Below, piece by piece: positions 27,444 through 35,959 of a stretch of DNA of 61,279 nt. The notes beneath the pieces were generated by a model. It saw only the letters and a program-made list of their open reading frames with translations. It searched no databases and was not told the DNA's origin. The number at the start of each line of letters is the position of its first letter. Position 1 is the first letter of the stretch. The position numbers and the translations under genes were made by a program. Origin of the DNA: Flavobacteriales bacterium UBA952 (GTDB lineage Bacteria > Bacteroidota > Bacteroidia > Flavobacteriales_D > Crocinitomicaceae); NCBI GenBank assembly GCA_905182495.1, contig CAJJBU010000005.1:1-61279 (forward strand). The letters run 5' to 3'.

Positions 27444-28310
27444 ATGGATAGTAGCAAAGAGATTAAAACGAAGATTGGTAAGCCTAAATGGCTCCGTGTG
27501 AAACTTCCTACGGGCGAAAGCTATAGAGAGGTTCGCCGCTTGGTGGATAAGCACAAGCTGCATACAATTTGCGAAAGTGGAAGTTGTCCTAATATGGGCG
27601 AATGCTGGGGTGAGGGAACGGCAACCTTTATGATTCTTGGTAATATTTGTACACGTTCTTGTGGTTTTTGCGCTGTAAAAACAGGCCGACCAAATGCTGT
27701 GGATCTTATGGAACCACATAGGGTTGCTGAGAGTGTAAAGCTAATGAAGGTGAAACATGCAGTAATCACTTCTGTCGATCGAGATGATTTGCCTGATGGT
27801 GGCGCTGACATATGGGTCGATACCGTCAATGAAATCAGAAAACAATCGCCCGCAACAACGCTTGAAACATTGATTCCTGACTTTGCAGGTAAATGGGAGA
27901 ATTTACAGAAGATTATTAACGTTGCTCCCGAAATTGTTTCTCACAATCTTGAGACTGTTAGACGTTTGACAAAAGAGGTGCGAATCCAGGCAAAATACGA
28001 CAGAAGTTTAGAGCTTCTTTTTAGACTTAAAAAAGGAAACATGAAAACCAAATCTGGAGTTATGCTCGGTCTTGGTGAATCTGAAGAAGAGGTCATTGAA
28101 ACGATGGAGGATCTTAGAAATGTCAAAGTAGATGTACTGACATTAGGTCAATACCTGCAGCCTACTGCTAAGCATCTTTTTGTTCAGGATTTTATTACTC
28201 CAGAAAAATTTCAGTTTTATAAGGACTTGGGCCTTAAGATGGGCTTCCGATATGTGGAGAGTGGACCTTTAGTAAGATCTTCTTATAGGGCAGAAAAACA
28301 TTTGTTTTAG
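27444..28310 (+). CDS. lipA: Lipoyl synthase
   Basis: 288 residues. Two cysteine clusters: C43-x4-C48-x5-C54 (auxiliary 4Fe-4S, the sulfur donor) and C69-x3-C73-x2-C76 (radical SAM cluster), with the C-terminal RSSYRAEKH motif. It inserts two sulfurs into octanoyl groups bound to lipoyl domains. No lipB or lplA is adjacent. The preceding gene is the PlsC-like acyltransferase (19-base gap). Confidence 0.98.
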   Translation: MDSSKEIKTKIGKPKWLRVKLPTGESYREVRRLVDKHKLHTICESGSCPNMGECWGEGTATFMILGNICTRSCGFCAVKTGRPNAVDLMEPHRVAESVKLMKVKHAVITSVDRDDLPDGGADIWVDTVNEIRKQSPATTLETLIPDFAGKWENLQKIINVAPEIVSHNLETVRRLTKEVRIQAKYDRSLELLFRLKKGNMKTKSGVMLGLGESEEEVIETMEDLRNVKVDVLTLGQYLQPTAKHLFVQDFITPEKFQFYKDLGLKMGFRYVESGPLVRSSYRAEKHLF

Positions 28311-28442
28311 TTTTTTTTCGAGGTGCATTAGATTTTTTAAAAAAATGTCTATTTCTTCTCGTAAATCTTCAGTGAGTTCTATTTAAAAACTGAAAATAAT
28401 TCCGTATTTTAGCATCTATATACCTAACTTATTCAAAACGAT

Positions 28443-31349
28443 ATGAAAATTAGATTTTTAATTGGTTCATTATTAGGGGTTTCAGTTGTAGCAACTGCGT
28501 TTCTACTCTCAACCACTCAAAAAGACTCTTCAACTTATTCTCCAAAGTCACTCTCTGCGCTTGAAGCCAAAACAGGTGGTAATGATGCCATCGCATGGTA
28601 CAAAGCACAATTTGTCAATTTGGAAACAGGTCTGCCGTACTCAAATGAGGAAATAATTGAAATGCGTAAAGATCTCCGAAGATTGCCTTCAAACAAAACC
28701 ATTCAATTCATGGACTATGGCCCTGATAACATAGGTGGTCGAACTCGTGCAGTTCAAGTTTGTAGAGTCTGGAACGATCGGATTTGGGCTGGTGGTGTTT
28801 CAGGTGGCTTATTCGTTTCTTACAATGGAGCAAATGCTTGGGGGAAAGTCACCTCATATAGCGATGCTGGCGCAAGCCCGAATATATCAAGTATGACACA
28901 AACGATTGATGGAACCTTATACGTAGCGACGGGTTCAAATCAAGAAGGCGGGTCCGGTAACGGAGTATGGTACTCTACAGATTTTGGTGTAAATTGGGCT
29001 AAAGTCCCAGGTACTTCAAATTGTAATGAGATTGAAAGTTCTGACGTTGATAATTACGCTTGGATATCTACAGGCTCAGGTTTGAAAAAATGGAAAGTAG
29101 GAGATGCTTCTATGACTTCTATTGGAGTGGGACAAGCTGGAGGTGTTAATGCTCTTAAAGTTTCTAAAGACGGCCAAGTAATCATAGTGAATATCTCAAA
29201 TTTAACCTTTGTGTCGAAGGATGGTGGAGCTAGTTTTGAAAACAAATCTTCAAATACTCCAGCTGACAACCTCGTAGGTAGTTCTGCAGCAAGAATCGAG
29301 TATACGATATCTGCTGGATTGAATTCTTCGGGGAAACATTCTTTATATGCTGTTCTTACGAACTCCAATCTCGTTGGTATGTTTGTTTCACATGATGATG
29401 GTGATATTTGGACCAAATTTGTAGGCGCATCAGGTCCTCCAAATGAATTTGATATATACAGGGATCAGGGTACTTACAATTCAATTGTTACAACGAACCC
29501 TACTGATCCAGAAGAAATATATATTGGAGGGATTGATATTTGGAGATGGAAACAAACGGTAAACAATCCTCCAAGTGGTGGTTTTGAAAAAGTAAGCCAG
29601 TGGTTTGTTAATCCTAGCTCTTCTATTTATGTGCATGCTGATAACCATGAAATGAAATGGGATGCTAACAATCGTTTGTATATTGGAAATGATGGTGGTG
29701 TAAATATTACGAATGACTTCGCGGACAATTGGTATCCAGCAAATCGTGGATACAATGTAACTCAGTTTTATGGAATTGCTTTTGATCGAACTGGAGCAGT
29801 TATGGGGGGGGCACAAGACAACGGAACCCTTTATAATGACCATAGTTTGTCTACATTTCAAGAATTTAGAGAAGTTGGAGGAGGTGATGGTTTCGAATGT
29901 GAGATATCCTTTTTCAACCCTAACGTGATGTTCTCATCTGTTTATTACAATTCGATTCGTAGATCAGGTGATCGTGGTGCTAGTTTTAATAGTTTCTTAC
30001 CTGATTTGCCAAATAGTTATGACCCAGCAGGTGAAGAGGGTAGCGCTTTACACCCATTTCATACGGAACTATTTTTAGCAGAGAATTTTGACGAAAACTC
30101 TGAAGATAGTGTACTCTATGTTCCTACCAAAAATTATGCCGCGGGTGACGTCATGCAGGTGCCTAGTTTATCATCTGGCGATACAATGACGGTTACAGCT
30201 GCTCAAGATTATTACTTCACAGATACTTTGTATTTCACCCCAGCAGTTTCTAATGACTCTGTGAATTTTGGCGTCAATCCGGTAACGGGTGAATTACACG
30301 CAATGGGAGCCGATACTGTAGATTTTAATGTTTCTTGGGATACGATCACTGTTCAGGATCCTTACCAATCATGGTTTCTTGTGTGGGTTGGTACGAATGG
30401 TGGTGAACTATGGGGGACCAGAAACGCTTTGAGATTAGCAGTTTCAGATCCAAATTGGGTCTGTGTTGCTAGAGGCATAGGAAATAATAATGGAGGTGTT
30501 GATGTTGAATTCTCTCGAGATTTAGAGCATTGTTATATTTCCGCAGGAAATGGTATCTGGAGAGTTGATGGTCTTGGAAGTGTCTATACCAGTGACACTT
30601 TGTTTAATGAAAAGGTGTCTTATGACATTATCGGAGGTGTAGATACTAGCCCTTCATTTACTCAAGCCACCAAGATTAATAATGCTGCTGCTTCAGGCAT
30701 TGCTGTTAACCCTAATAATGCCGATGACTTGGTGATGTTTGGAGGAAACGTAAGAAGGTCTTCTAACGCGACCTCTGCAGCTCCTAGCTTTTCTAATTTA
30801 AGTGCTGTTGGAGTGCCTTGTACGGATGGTATCATTGATCGCAATGATCCAAATATCATTGTTGCAGGTACGCTTATGGGTGCTGTTCTTTCTGAAAACG
30901 GAGGGGCTTCTTGGATAAATGTTTCAGCTGGATTTGAGGGAACAGTCGTAACAGAGGTACGTCAGTCTTGGAGAACTTTAGAAGAAGGAAACGGACGGCC
31001 TGGAGAAATATATATAGGAACTTATGGCAGAGGTATTTGGGCATCATCTGATTATTTAGGGACCAATGACCAAGAAATTACGAGTAATGAAGTTGCTCTC
31101 GATATGGAAATCTATCCAAATCCTGTTCAGAATGAATTTACTGTTGCTTTTGACATGGTAAAAACCGGTGACGTTTCTATAAGTATTTATAGTTTGTCAG
31201 GGGCTAAATTAAAGGCATTTGAATTTAATAATGTTCTTTCAGGCTCACAAAAATTGAATCTTGATGTAAGTAGCTTACAAAGAGGTACGTTTATCGTTCA
31301 GTTAATCTCTGACGATCAGAAGCATGCCAAGAAGATTATGAAATTATAA
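28443..31349 (+). CDS. Large secreted BNR/VPS10-type beta-propeller protein with T9SS type A sorting tail
   Basis: 968 residues. The N-terminal KIRFLIGSLLGVSVVATAFL is a signal segment. The body carries propeller repeats like those in sialidase/sortilin (GLFVSYNGANAWGKV, GVWYSTDFGVNWAKVPG, TFVSKDGGASFENKS, VLSENGGASWINV). The C-terminus (IYPNPVQNEFTVAFD, ISIYSLSGAKLKAF, LQRGTFIVQLIS) is a T9SS type A signal. It should be exported to the cell surface or medium. No catalytic residues of sialidases can be assigned. It is followed by a strong terminator. Target unknown. Confidence 0.78.
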   Translation: MKIRFLIGSLLGVSVVATAFLLSTTQKDSSTYSPKSLSALEAKTGGNDAIAWYKAQFVNLETGLPYSNEEIIEMRKDLRRLPSNKTIQFMDYGPDNIGGRTRAVQVCRVWNDRIWAGGVSGGLFVSYNGANAWGKVTSYSDAGASPNISSMTQTIDGTLYVATGSNQEGGSGNGVWYSTDFGVNWAKVPGTSNCNEIESSDVDNYAWISTGSGLKKWKVGDASMTSIGVGQAGGVNALKVSKDGQVIIVNISNLTFVSKDGGASFENKSSNTPADNLVGSSAARIEYTISAGLNSSGKHSLYAVLTNSNLVGMFVSHDDGDIWTKFVGASGPPNEFDIYRDQGTYNSIVTTNPTDPEEIYIGGIDIWRWKQTVNNPPSGGFEKVSQWFVNPSSSIYVHADNHEMKWDANNRLYIGNDGGVNITNDFADNWYPANRGYNVTQFYGIAFDRTGAVMGGAQDNGTLYNDHSLSTFQEFREVGGGDGFECEISFFNPNVMFSSVYYNSIRRSGDRGASFNSFLPDLPNSYDPAGEEGSALHPFHTELFLAENFDENSEDSVLYVPTKNYAAGDVMQVPSLSSGDTMTVTAAQDYYFTDTLYFTPAVSNDSVNFGVNPVTGELHAMGADTVDFNVSWDTITVQDPYQSWFLVWVGTNGGELWGTRNALRLAVSDPNWVCVARGIGNNNGGVDVEFSRDLEHCYISAGNGIWRVDGLGSVYTSDTLFNEKVSYDIIGGVDTSPSFTQATKINNAAASGIAVNPNNADDLVMFGGNVRRSSNATSAAPSFSNLSAVGVPCTDGIIDRNDPNIIVAGTLMGAVLSENGGASWINVSAGFEGTVVTEVRQSWRTLEEGNGRPGEIYIGTYGRGIWASSDYLGTNDQEITSNEVALDMEIYPNPVQNEFTVAFDMVKTGDVSISIYSLSGAKLKAFEFNNVLSGSQKLNLDVSSLQRGTFIVQLISDDQKHAKKIMKL

Positions 31350-31353
31350 TTAT

Positions 31354-31381
31354 AAGGGCGACTTAGTCGCCCTTTTTTTTT
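31354..31381 (+). terminator. Intrinsic terminator after the 968-residue gene
   Basis: AAGGGCGAC / GTCGCCCTT form a perfect 9-bp stem with a TTA loop, followed by an uninterrupted T run. It sits 4 bases after the stop codon and 20 bases before the Crp/Fnr gene. Confidence 0.93.
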
Positions 31382-31401
31382 GCGCTAAACTTTTATTATC
31401 C

Positions 31402-32073
31402 ATGGTAACCTGTTCGCATTGCCTTTCAGAAATTGAGAAGATTCTATCAGGTGCTCATAATGCCATTGTATTAGACCCTCATATTCATAATAAGAATAGC
31501 GAATATAAAAAGGGCGAGATCTTGTTTTCTGAAGGTGGTATTCCCAGAGGTGTCTTTTATATCCACAGTGGTCTCATTAAGATTATTAAAAGTGGTAATG
31601 AGGGGAAGGAACAGATCATTGAAATTGCAAAAACTGGCGATCTTGTTGGTTTCAGAGCAATGCTAAGCGATAAAACTTATAACGTTGATGGCGTGATGCT
31701 TGAGGACACCTCAGTTTGCTATATCCAGAAGTCGGATTTTATGCAAGAAATAAATTTGAACGAACAATTGCGTAACACGGTTATTCGTGTGCTATCAAAG
31801 GAATTGCAAGACCGTGCAGATCTTCTGACTACAATGGCTCAGAAAACGGTAAGGCAGCGTTCGGCATTGGCACTGATATTACTCGATGATATCTACAAAG
31901 GGAATCCAATTAATTTGTCAAGAGATGATTTAGCAAATTATGTAGGCACGGCAACTGAGACAGTAATTCGTTTGCTTCGTGAGTTTAAAAAGGATGGTCT
32001 TGTAGGTATTCAGGGAAGAAAAATTACAATTTTAGAAATGAACCGCTTGATAGAGATCTCTAAATTGATTTAA
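31402..32073 (+). CDS. Crp/Fnr-family transcriptional regulator
   Basis: 223 residues. An N-terminal cyclic-nucleotide-binding-like beta barrel (about 30-140: KKGEILFSEGGIPRGVFYIH, GKEQIIEIAKTGDLVGFRAM) and a C-terminal winged helix (NLSRDDLANYVGTATETVIR, LLREFKKDGLVGIQG). C4 and C7 at the N-terminus (MVTCSHCLSE) recall the CxxC start of flavobacterial Fnr-like proteins, but a full set of four cluster cysteines is not seen. It probably responds to oxygen, NO or redox. Its own transcript must start within or after the terminator 20 bases upstream, or come from read-through. The 3' end overlaps the amidotransferase gene by 14 bases, convergent. Confidence 0.85.
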   Translation: MVTCSHCLSEIEKILSGAHNAIVLDPHIHNKNSEYKKGEILFSEGGIPRGVFYIHSGLIKIIKSGNEGKEQIIEIAKTGDLVGFRAMLSDKTYNVDGVMLEDTSVCYIQKSDFMQEINLNEQLRNTVIRVLSKELQDRADLLTTMAQKTVRQRSALALILLDDIYKGNPINLSRDDLANYVGTATETVIRLLREFKKDGLVGIQGRKITILEMNRLIEISKLI

Positions 32074-32632
32074 CCTTTTTTCTACAGATTTCATGAAAAT
32101 TCTCAAGAAGGAGACTTCCTTGTAAGCCTGATGACTCAGGATGAAATTGAACACCGTATATCGGTTTTTCATTATGTTGCATGGCTTCATTAAAACAGGT
32201 GTCAGAAGATGCTAAAAGTTTAAAGTTATGCGGCACAGTTGTAAATTCACAATGGTCTTCTTGCATCTGTATTAGATGAGGTAAGCGATAGAATAAAGGA
32301 GAGTCGTTAAAAACTTCGACATCTTGAAAAACTCTATCTTCTTTCATTTTTTTGACCATACCCCCGTACTGTAATCCAATCAATTGATGTCCAAAACAAA
32401 TCCCTAGAAGCGGGATTTCGATATTCTTGATCCATACACTCGAATTCAAATAGTCATCAGTTTTTTCTTCAGTTAATAAAATTGGAGCTCCTGAGAGTAT
32501 AACGCCAGTATAATTCTTTAAAAGATCATGGTCTATCTCGAACAAGGGCAGGACTTCGCAATCTACGAACTCGTCAATTATCTTTTGTATTTGAGGGGTT
32601 TTAGAACTACCGCAATCAACAATTAAAATCAT
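32060..32632 (-). CDS. Stand-alone class I glutamine amidotransferase (GuaA N-terminal-like)
   Basis: 190 residues. The catalytic triad is present: nucleophile C79 in LLGICFGHQLIGLQYGG and H164/E166 in VQFHPES. The fold and length match the amidotransferase half of GMP synthase or of anthranilate/para-aminobenzoate synthase, without a synthase domain. Such proteins supply ammonia to a partner or cleave gamma-glutamyl compounds. It overlaps the Sua5/YrdC gene by 4 bases (ATGA type), so it is the last gene of the tight mutL run. Its partner is unknown. Confidence 0.82.
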   Translation of the reverse strand: MILIVDCGSSKTPQIQKIIDEFVDCEVLPLFEIDHDLLKNYTGVILSGAPILLTEEKTDDYLNSSVWIKNIEIPLLGICFGHQLIGLQYGGMVKKMKEDRVFQDVEVFNDSPLFYRLPHLIQMQEDHCEFTTVPHNFKLLASSDTCFNEAMQHNEKPIYGVQFHPESSGLQGSLLLENFHEICRKKVKSI

Positions 32633-33249
32633 AGGTCAATTTTTCCAGCACCATATCGAACTACAAATGCTTCCTCTTGGCTAAAGCAGTCTATAATTGT
32701 TGAGGGCTCAATTTTACCAATACCCCCATCGATAATAATGTCTATTTGGTTTTCATACGTTTCAAATATTTGATAAGGGTCAGTGTAATATTCTAACAAG
32801 GGTTCGTCCTCATCGTGCAGGGATGTCGATGCAATAGGATTGCCCAAAGCCGCAACTAACGCTTGTGTAATCGCGTTGTCTGTGATCCTGACGCCAATTT
32901 CCTTTTTCTTTGAGTCAAACAATTTCGGGATACTTGAATTCGCATTTAATATGAAAGTAAATGGACCAGGTAGGTGCTGTTTAATCAGTTTGAAAGTGGG
33001 TCTGTTCAGATGTTTTGTATGTGATGATAGCTCCGTAAAGTCTTTACATATTATCGAAAAGTGGACTTTATTTAATTTATCCCCTTTAAACTTCGCGAGC
33101 TGACTCAATGCTTTTTTGTTGTTTAGGTCACATCCTACGGCATATACCGAGTCGGTAGGAAAAATGATAATCTTACCATTTTTTAAGGCCTTTACAGCTT
33201 CCGTAATCAAACGGGCATCTATGTTGTTAGGGTTGATTTCAAAAAACAT
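32629..33249 (-). CDS. L-threonylcarbamoyladenylate synthase (Sua5/YciO/YrdC family)
   Basis: 206 residues, the short YrdC/YciO type without the extra Sua5 domain. Motifs: GKIIIFPTDSVYAVGCDL (usual PTDTVYGL), LPGPFTFIL, KEIGVRI and PIASTSLH (SAN/S-type loop). It activates threonine with bicarbonate and ATP for tRNA t6A37. The S-V-Y-A variant of T-V-Y-G and the closeness to YciO leave open that it is a paralogue rather than the main TsaC. It begins 1 base after the EEP gene stop. Confidence 0.85.
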   Translation of the reverse strand: MFFEINPNNIDARLITEAVKALKNGKIIIFPTDSVYAVGCDLNNKKALSQLAKFKGDKLNKVHFSIICKDFTELSSHTKHLNRPTFKLIKQHLPGPFTFILNANSSIPKLFDSKKKEIGVRITDNAITQALVAALGNPIASTSLHDEDEPLLEYYTDPYQIFETYENQIDIIIDGGIGKIEPSTIIDCFSQEEAFVVRYGAGKIDL

Positions 33250-33250
33250 A

Positions 33251-34369
33251 TTAATAAATTATACATGAAATAGCCCTGTGGTCACTTAATTCTTCTTTTT
33301 GTATTTCAAAATTACTTGAATTCAATTCTTTTGAATGAAATATGTAATCAATTCTTCCCGCAGGTAAAATGCCAATATAAGTAGCCCCGAACCCAGATGA
33401 TGTATTTCTAAATGCATCGGTTAAGTCGTCTTCAAATTTATGATAAGTATAAGACATGGGGGTGTCATTAAAATCACCAGAAACAATCACAGGGTAAGGA
33501 GACGTTTTAATGTGTTTACTGACGGCTTCACTTTGTTTTGCCCGAATAGAAAAAGCGGTCTTTATTTTTTGAAAACCTCTACTATAGCCGTCTCGTGCTT
33601 GGTCTTTGTTTTTCTGTTTAGAAGGGTTTGTGTAATCTTTGGCTTCGAGTTTGATCGACTGGAGGTGTACATTATAAAATCTAATGGTATCTGATTCTTT
33701 GACGAGGTCTACATATATGCAATAATTCTTATTGTTTTTGTCGACATCTTGATGAACGACATCTCCTTGATTGATAATCTGGTATTTAGAAAATATTGAG
33801 ACACCAAAAGTTTGTTTGCTTTTCTTAAGATGAATTCCTTTTTCGTGATACAAGTCACTACCCATTATACTTTTTATGGAGTCTAATGTATTGAATCTTG
33901 TGGGATTTTTCTGTTCATAATATTCCTGTAAACAAAGTACATCGGGATTTTCCTTTCTTATAAATTCAAAAATTTCATTTCTAGTTTTTAATGCTTCCTT
34001 AAAGTCCTTGTTGTAGAGGTCAAATAGATGGACGTTATAGCTCATTACTTTCCATTGACTGGCGTTTATTGGCACATCCTCTTTGCTAATACTCACGGAA
34101 AATATTTTCATTTGAAAAGGAATTCCTAGGATTAAGATTATTGCCGGGAACCAAAGCCATGAATCTTTTTTTGAAAGCCAAACAATTAAAATGATAATAT
34201 TTATAAGGGATAGGACGGGAAATGCTAGACCGAAAAAAGGGAGTAGGGTGTAATCAGCAGGATCGATATAGGGGGTGAAATAGGAAGTAATGAGGCATGC
34301 ACTAAAAAAAAGAGTCACAATTTTCAAAATGAAATCTATTGGAGCTTTTATTTTATTTCCTCTAGGCAT
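33251..34369 (-). CDS. Membrane-anchored endonuclease/exonuclease/phosphatase (EEP) family protein
   Basis: 372 residues. Three N-terminal membrane segments (about 12-30, 38-60, 68-85), then an EEP domain with its active-site motifs: SYNVHLFD, LCLQEYYE (Glu), VHLQSIK, SGDFNDTP (Asp/Asn) and LSDHRAISC (Asp-His). The EEP fold cleaves phosphodiester bonds in nucleic acids, phosphoinositides or lipids; the membrane anchor favours an extracytoplasmic substrate. In Bacteroidota this gene type follows the rhomboid pair. It overlaps the rhomboid gene upstream by 8 bases. Confidence 0.85.
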   Translation of the reverse strand: MPRGNKIKAPIDFILKIVTLFFSACLITSYFTPYIDPADYTLLPFFGLAFPVLSLINIIILIVWLSKKDSWLWFPAIILILGIPFQMKIFSVSISKEDVPINASQWKVMSYNVHLFDLYNKDFKEALKTRNEIFEFIRKENPDVLCLQEYYEQKNPTRFNTLDSIKSIMGSDLYHEKGIHLKKSKQTFGVSIFSKYQIINQGDVVHQDVDKNNKNYCIYVDLVKESDTIRFYNVHLQSIKLEAKDYTNPSKQKNKDQARDGYSRGFQKIKTAFSIRAKQSEAVSKHIKTSPYPVIVSGDFNDTPMSYTYHKFEDDLTDAFRNTSSGFGATYIGILPAGRIDYIFHSKELNSSNFEIQKEELSDHRAISCIIY

Positions 34370-35246
34370 TTTTACTTTGGTTAAATAGAAAGTCCTTTTC
34401 TTCTTTATTTAGGGAGTCGTAACCTGATTTAGATATTTTATCTAAAATACGATCTGTTTTCTCTTGTTTTTTTGTTTTTTCAAAGTTGTATTCTTCATCT
34501 GTTTTTACTTTTCGGTCACTTGCTTTTTTACGCTTACTTATGTTTTTCACCTTTTTACCTAAAGATTTAAAGAAGAGGTCAATTTGAGTATTGATGTTTT
34601 TTGGCGTGTTCAAGTTTTGCATCGCAAGAAGGCCAAATAGAGCTCCTCCTAAGTGTGCAAAATGGGCGATATGGTCATTCGTATTTCCAATTCCAATGAG
34701 GTCGGTGGCTAAAAAGAAAAGGGCGATAACAAATAAGCGAATAGGAAACGTGCCGAATAAATAAACTTTGGTGTTTGGACTATAGAATGCGAGTGCAGTT
34801 AATATTGCCATGACGGAACCCGAGGCGCCGAGCACTGTGTGAATTTCTCCTATAAATGTAACGGAGACTATTTCCGAAAAACCACCCGCAAGACCACCAA
34901 ACAAATAAGTTATTAGGAGCATTCTCGAATCAAAAAATTTTTCAAATAAATTCCCAGCAAAATACAAGAAGATCATATTTGAAAAAATATGATAGATGTC
35001 AAAGTGCGAAAACATACTGGTTAATAAACCCCAGGGCATAAATAGAACTCCTTTCCAGGAAGCATTGAGGGTAAACAGTTTATTTACGTACTCAAAAGCC
35101 CAACCATTACCCGAGAATTTAGCTAAGGCAAATAGAATATGAATGAAGACAAATGTTGCAACATTGATAATAATCAATCTGTTGGTCATTGTTCCATTTT
35201 GAACTTGATATTTAAGCTCCTCAAAAAGGTTTCTTTTCTGAATCAT
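34362..35246 (-). CDS. Rhomboid-family intramembrane serine protease (second of pair)
   Basis: 295 residues from ATG 35246, which sits 1 base after the stop of the preceding rhomboid; a longer in-frame start at 35321 lies inside that gene and is unlikely. Six membrane helices (about 22-220). Catalytic Ser in TVLGASGSVMAIL (G-x-S-G) and His in HFAHLGGALFGLL. The charged C-terminal tail (about 65 residues, KKVKNISKRKKASDRKVK) is cytoplasmic. The sequence differs well from its neighbour, so the pair is old. Substrates unknown. Confidence 0.9.
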   Translation of the reverse strand: MIQKRNLFEELKYQVQNGTMTNRLIIINVATFVFIHILFALAKFSGNGWAFEYVNKLFTLNASWKGVLFMPWGLLTSMFSHFDIYHIFSNMIFLYFAGNLFEKFFDSRMLLITYLFGGLAGGFSEIVSVTFIGEIHTVLGASGSVMAILTALAFYSPNTKVYLFGTFPIRLFVIALFFLATDLIGIGNTNDHIAHFAHLGGALFGLLAMQNLNTPKNINTQIDLFFKSLGKKVKNISKRKKASDRKVKTDEEYNFEKTKKQEKTDRILDKISKSGYDSLNKEEKDFLFNQSKNA

Positions 35247-35247
35247 T

Positions 35248-35958
35248 TTACCAAAAATTTCCCCGGTCTTTTTTACGCCAAAATAAAACGAGAATCGCGC
35301 CTGCAATTGCACCACCGACATGTGCTAGGTGGGCAGTTGAGTCACCCGAGTTATTTAAATAGGATTGATACACTTCAAATAAAATATAGGCTCCAACAAA
35401 ATATTTTGCTTTCACGGGTATTGCAAAGTACAAACGGAACTCAGTATTTGGAAATAGGATGGCAAAAGCTGCCATAACACCAAAAATAGCTCCTGAAGCT
35501 CCAACCATTGGGGTATTTATTTTAACTAGATACTCATTAATCGCTTCATTGTTTGTTAACTGTGTGAATTGATTAATTTCCCTGATAGAATGACCTTCAG
35601 CCATTATTTGGGATTTTAAGCTTTCTATTTCATAGACGCCCATTGCGTTGAATAAAGCGAAAGCCCCAAAAGCTGAGACAAGATAAAAGAGAAAAAAACG
35701 TTTCGGGCCCCAAATTCTTTCAAGGTATCCACCTAGCATAATGAAAATCCACATGTTAAAGAAGATGTGGATAAAATTGGCATGCATAAAGAAATGTGTA
35801 ACCACCTGAAAGGGTTCGAATAGGGGTGAGTTGACATAATGGGCACCAAACTTGCCAATGAGATTTATCCCTTGTGATTCTAGAAACAAAGTGGCTAAAA
35901 AGAATAAAACATTGAGAATAAGTAGGTTTTTGGTGACCTGGGGTAGATTATTGAGCAT
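35248..35958 (-). CDS. Rhomboid-family intramembrane serine protease (first of pair)
   Basis: 236 residues. Six predicted membrane helices; HANFIHIFFNMWIF in the second helix, catalytic Ser in VGASGAIFGVMAAFAI and His in HLAHVGGAIAGAIL. It lacks the long basic tail of its partner. The ATG is 1 base after the mutL stop. Tandem rhomboids behind mutL recur in Bacteroidota, so the pairing is likely functional, but I cannot name substrates. Confidence 0.92.
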   Translation of the reverse strand: MLNNLPQVTKNLLILNVLFFLATLFLESQGINLIGKFGAHYVNSPLFEPFQVVTHFFMHANFIHIFFNMWIFIMLGGYLERIWGPKRFFLFYLVSAFGAFALFNAMGVYEIESLKSQIMAEGHSIREINQFTQLTNNEAINEYLVKINTPMVGASGAIFGVMAAFAILFPNTEFRLYFAIPVKAKYFVGAYILFEVYQSYLNNSGDSTAHLAHVGGAIAGAILVLFWRKKDRGNFW

Positions 35959-35959
35959 G

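Noticed and set aside
29054..29861. Minus-strand frames of 120 and 126 residues inside the 968-residue gene
   Set aside because: They lie wholly antisense to a gene with a signal peptide, repeats and a T9SS tail, and show no domain of their own.
34362..35321. Longer rhomboid starting at 35321
   Set aside because: The extra 25 residues lie inside the preceding rhomboid gene, and ATG 35246 sits 1 base after its stop.
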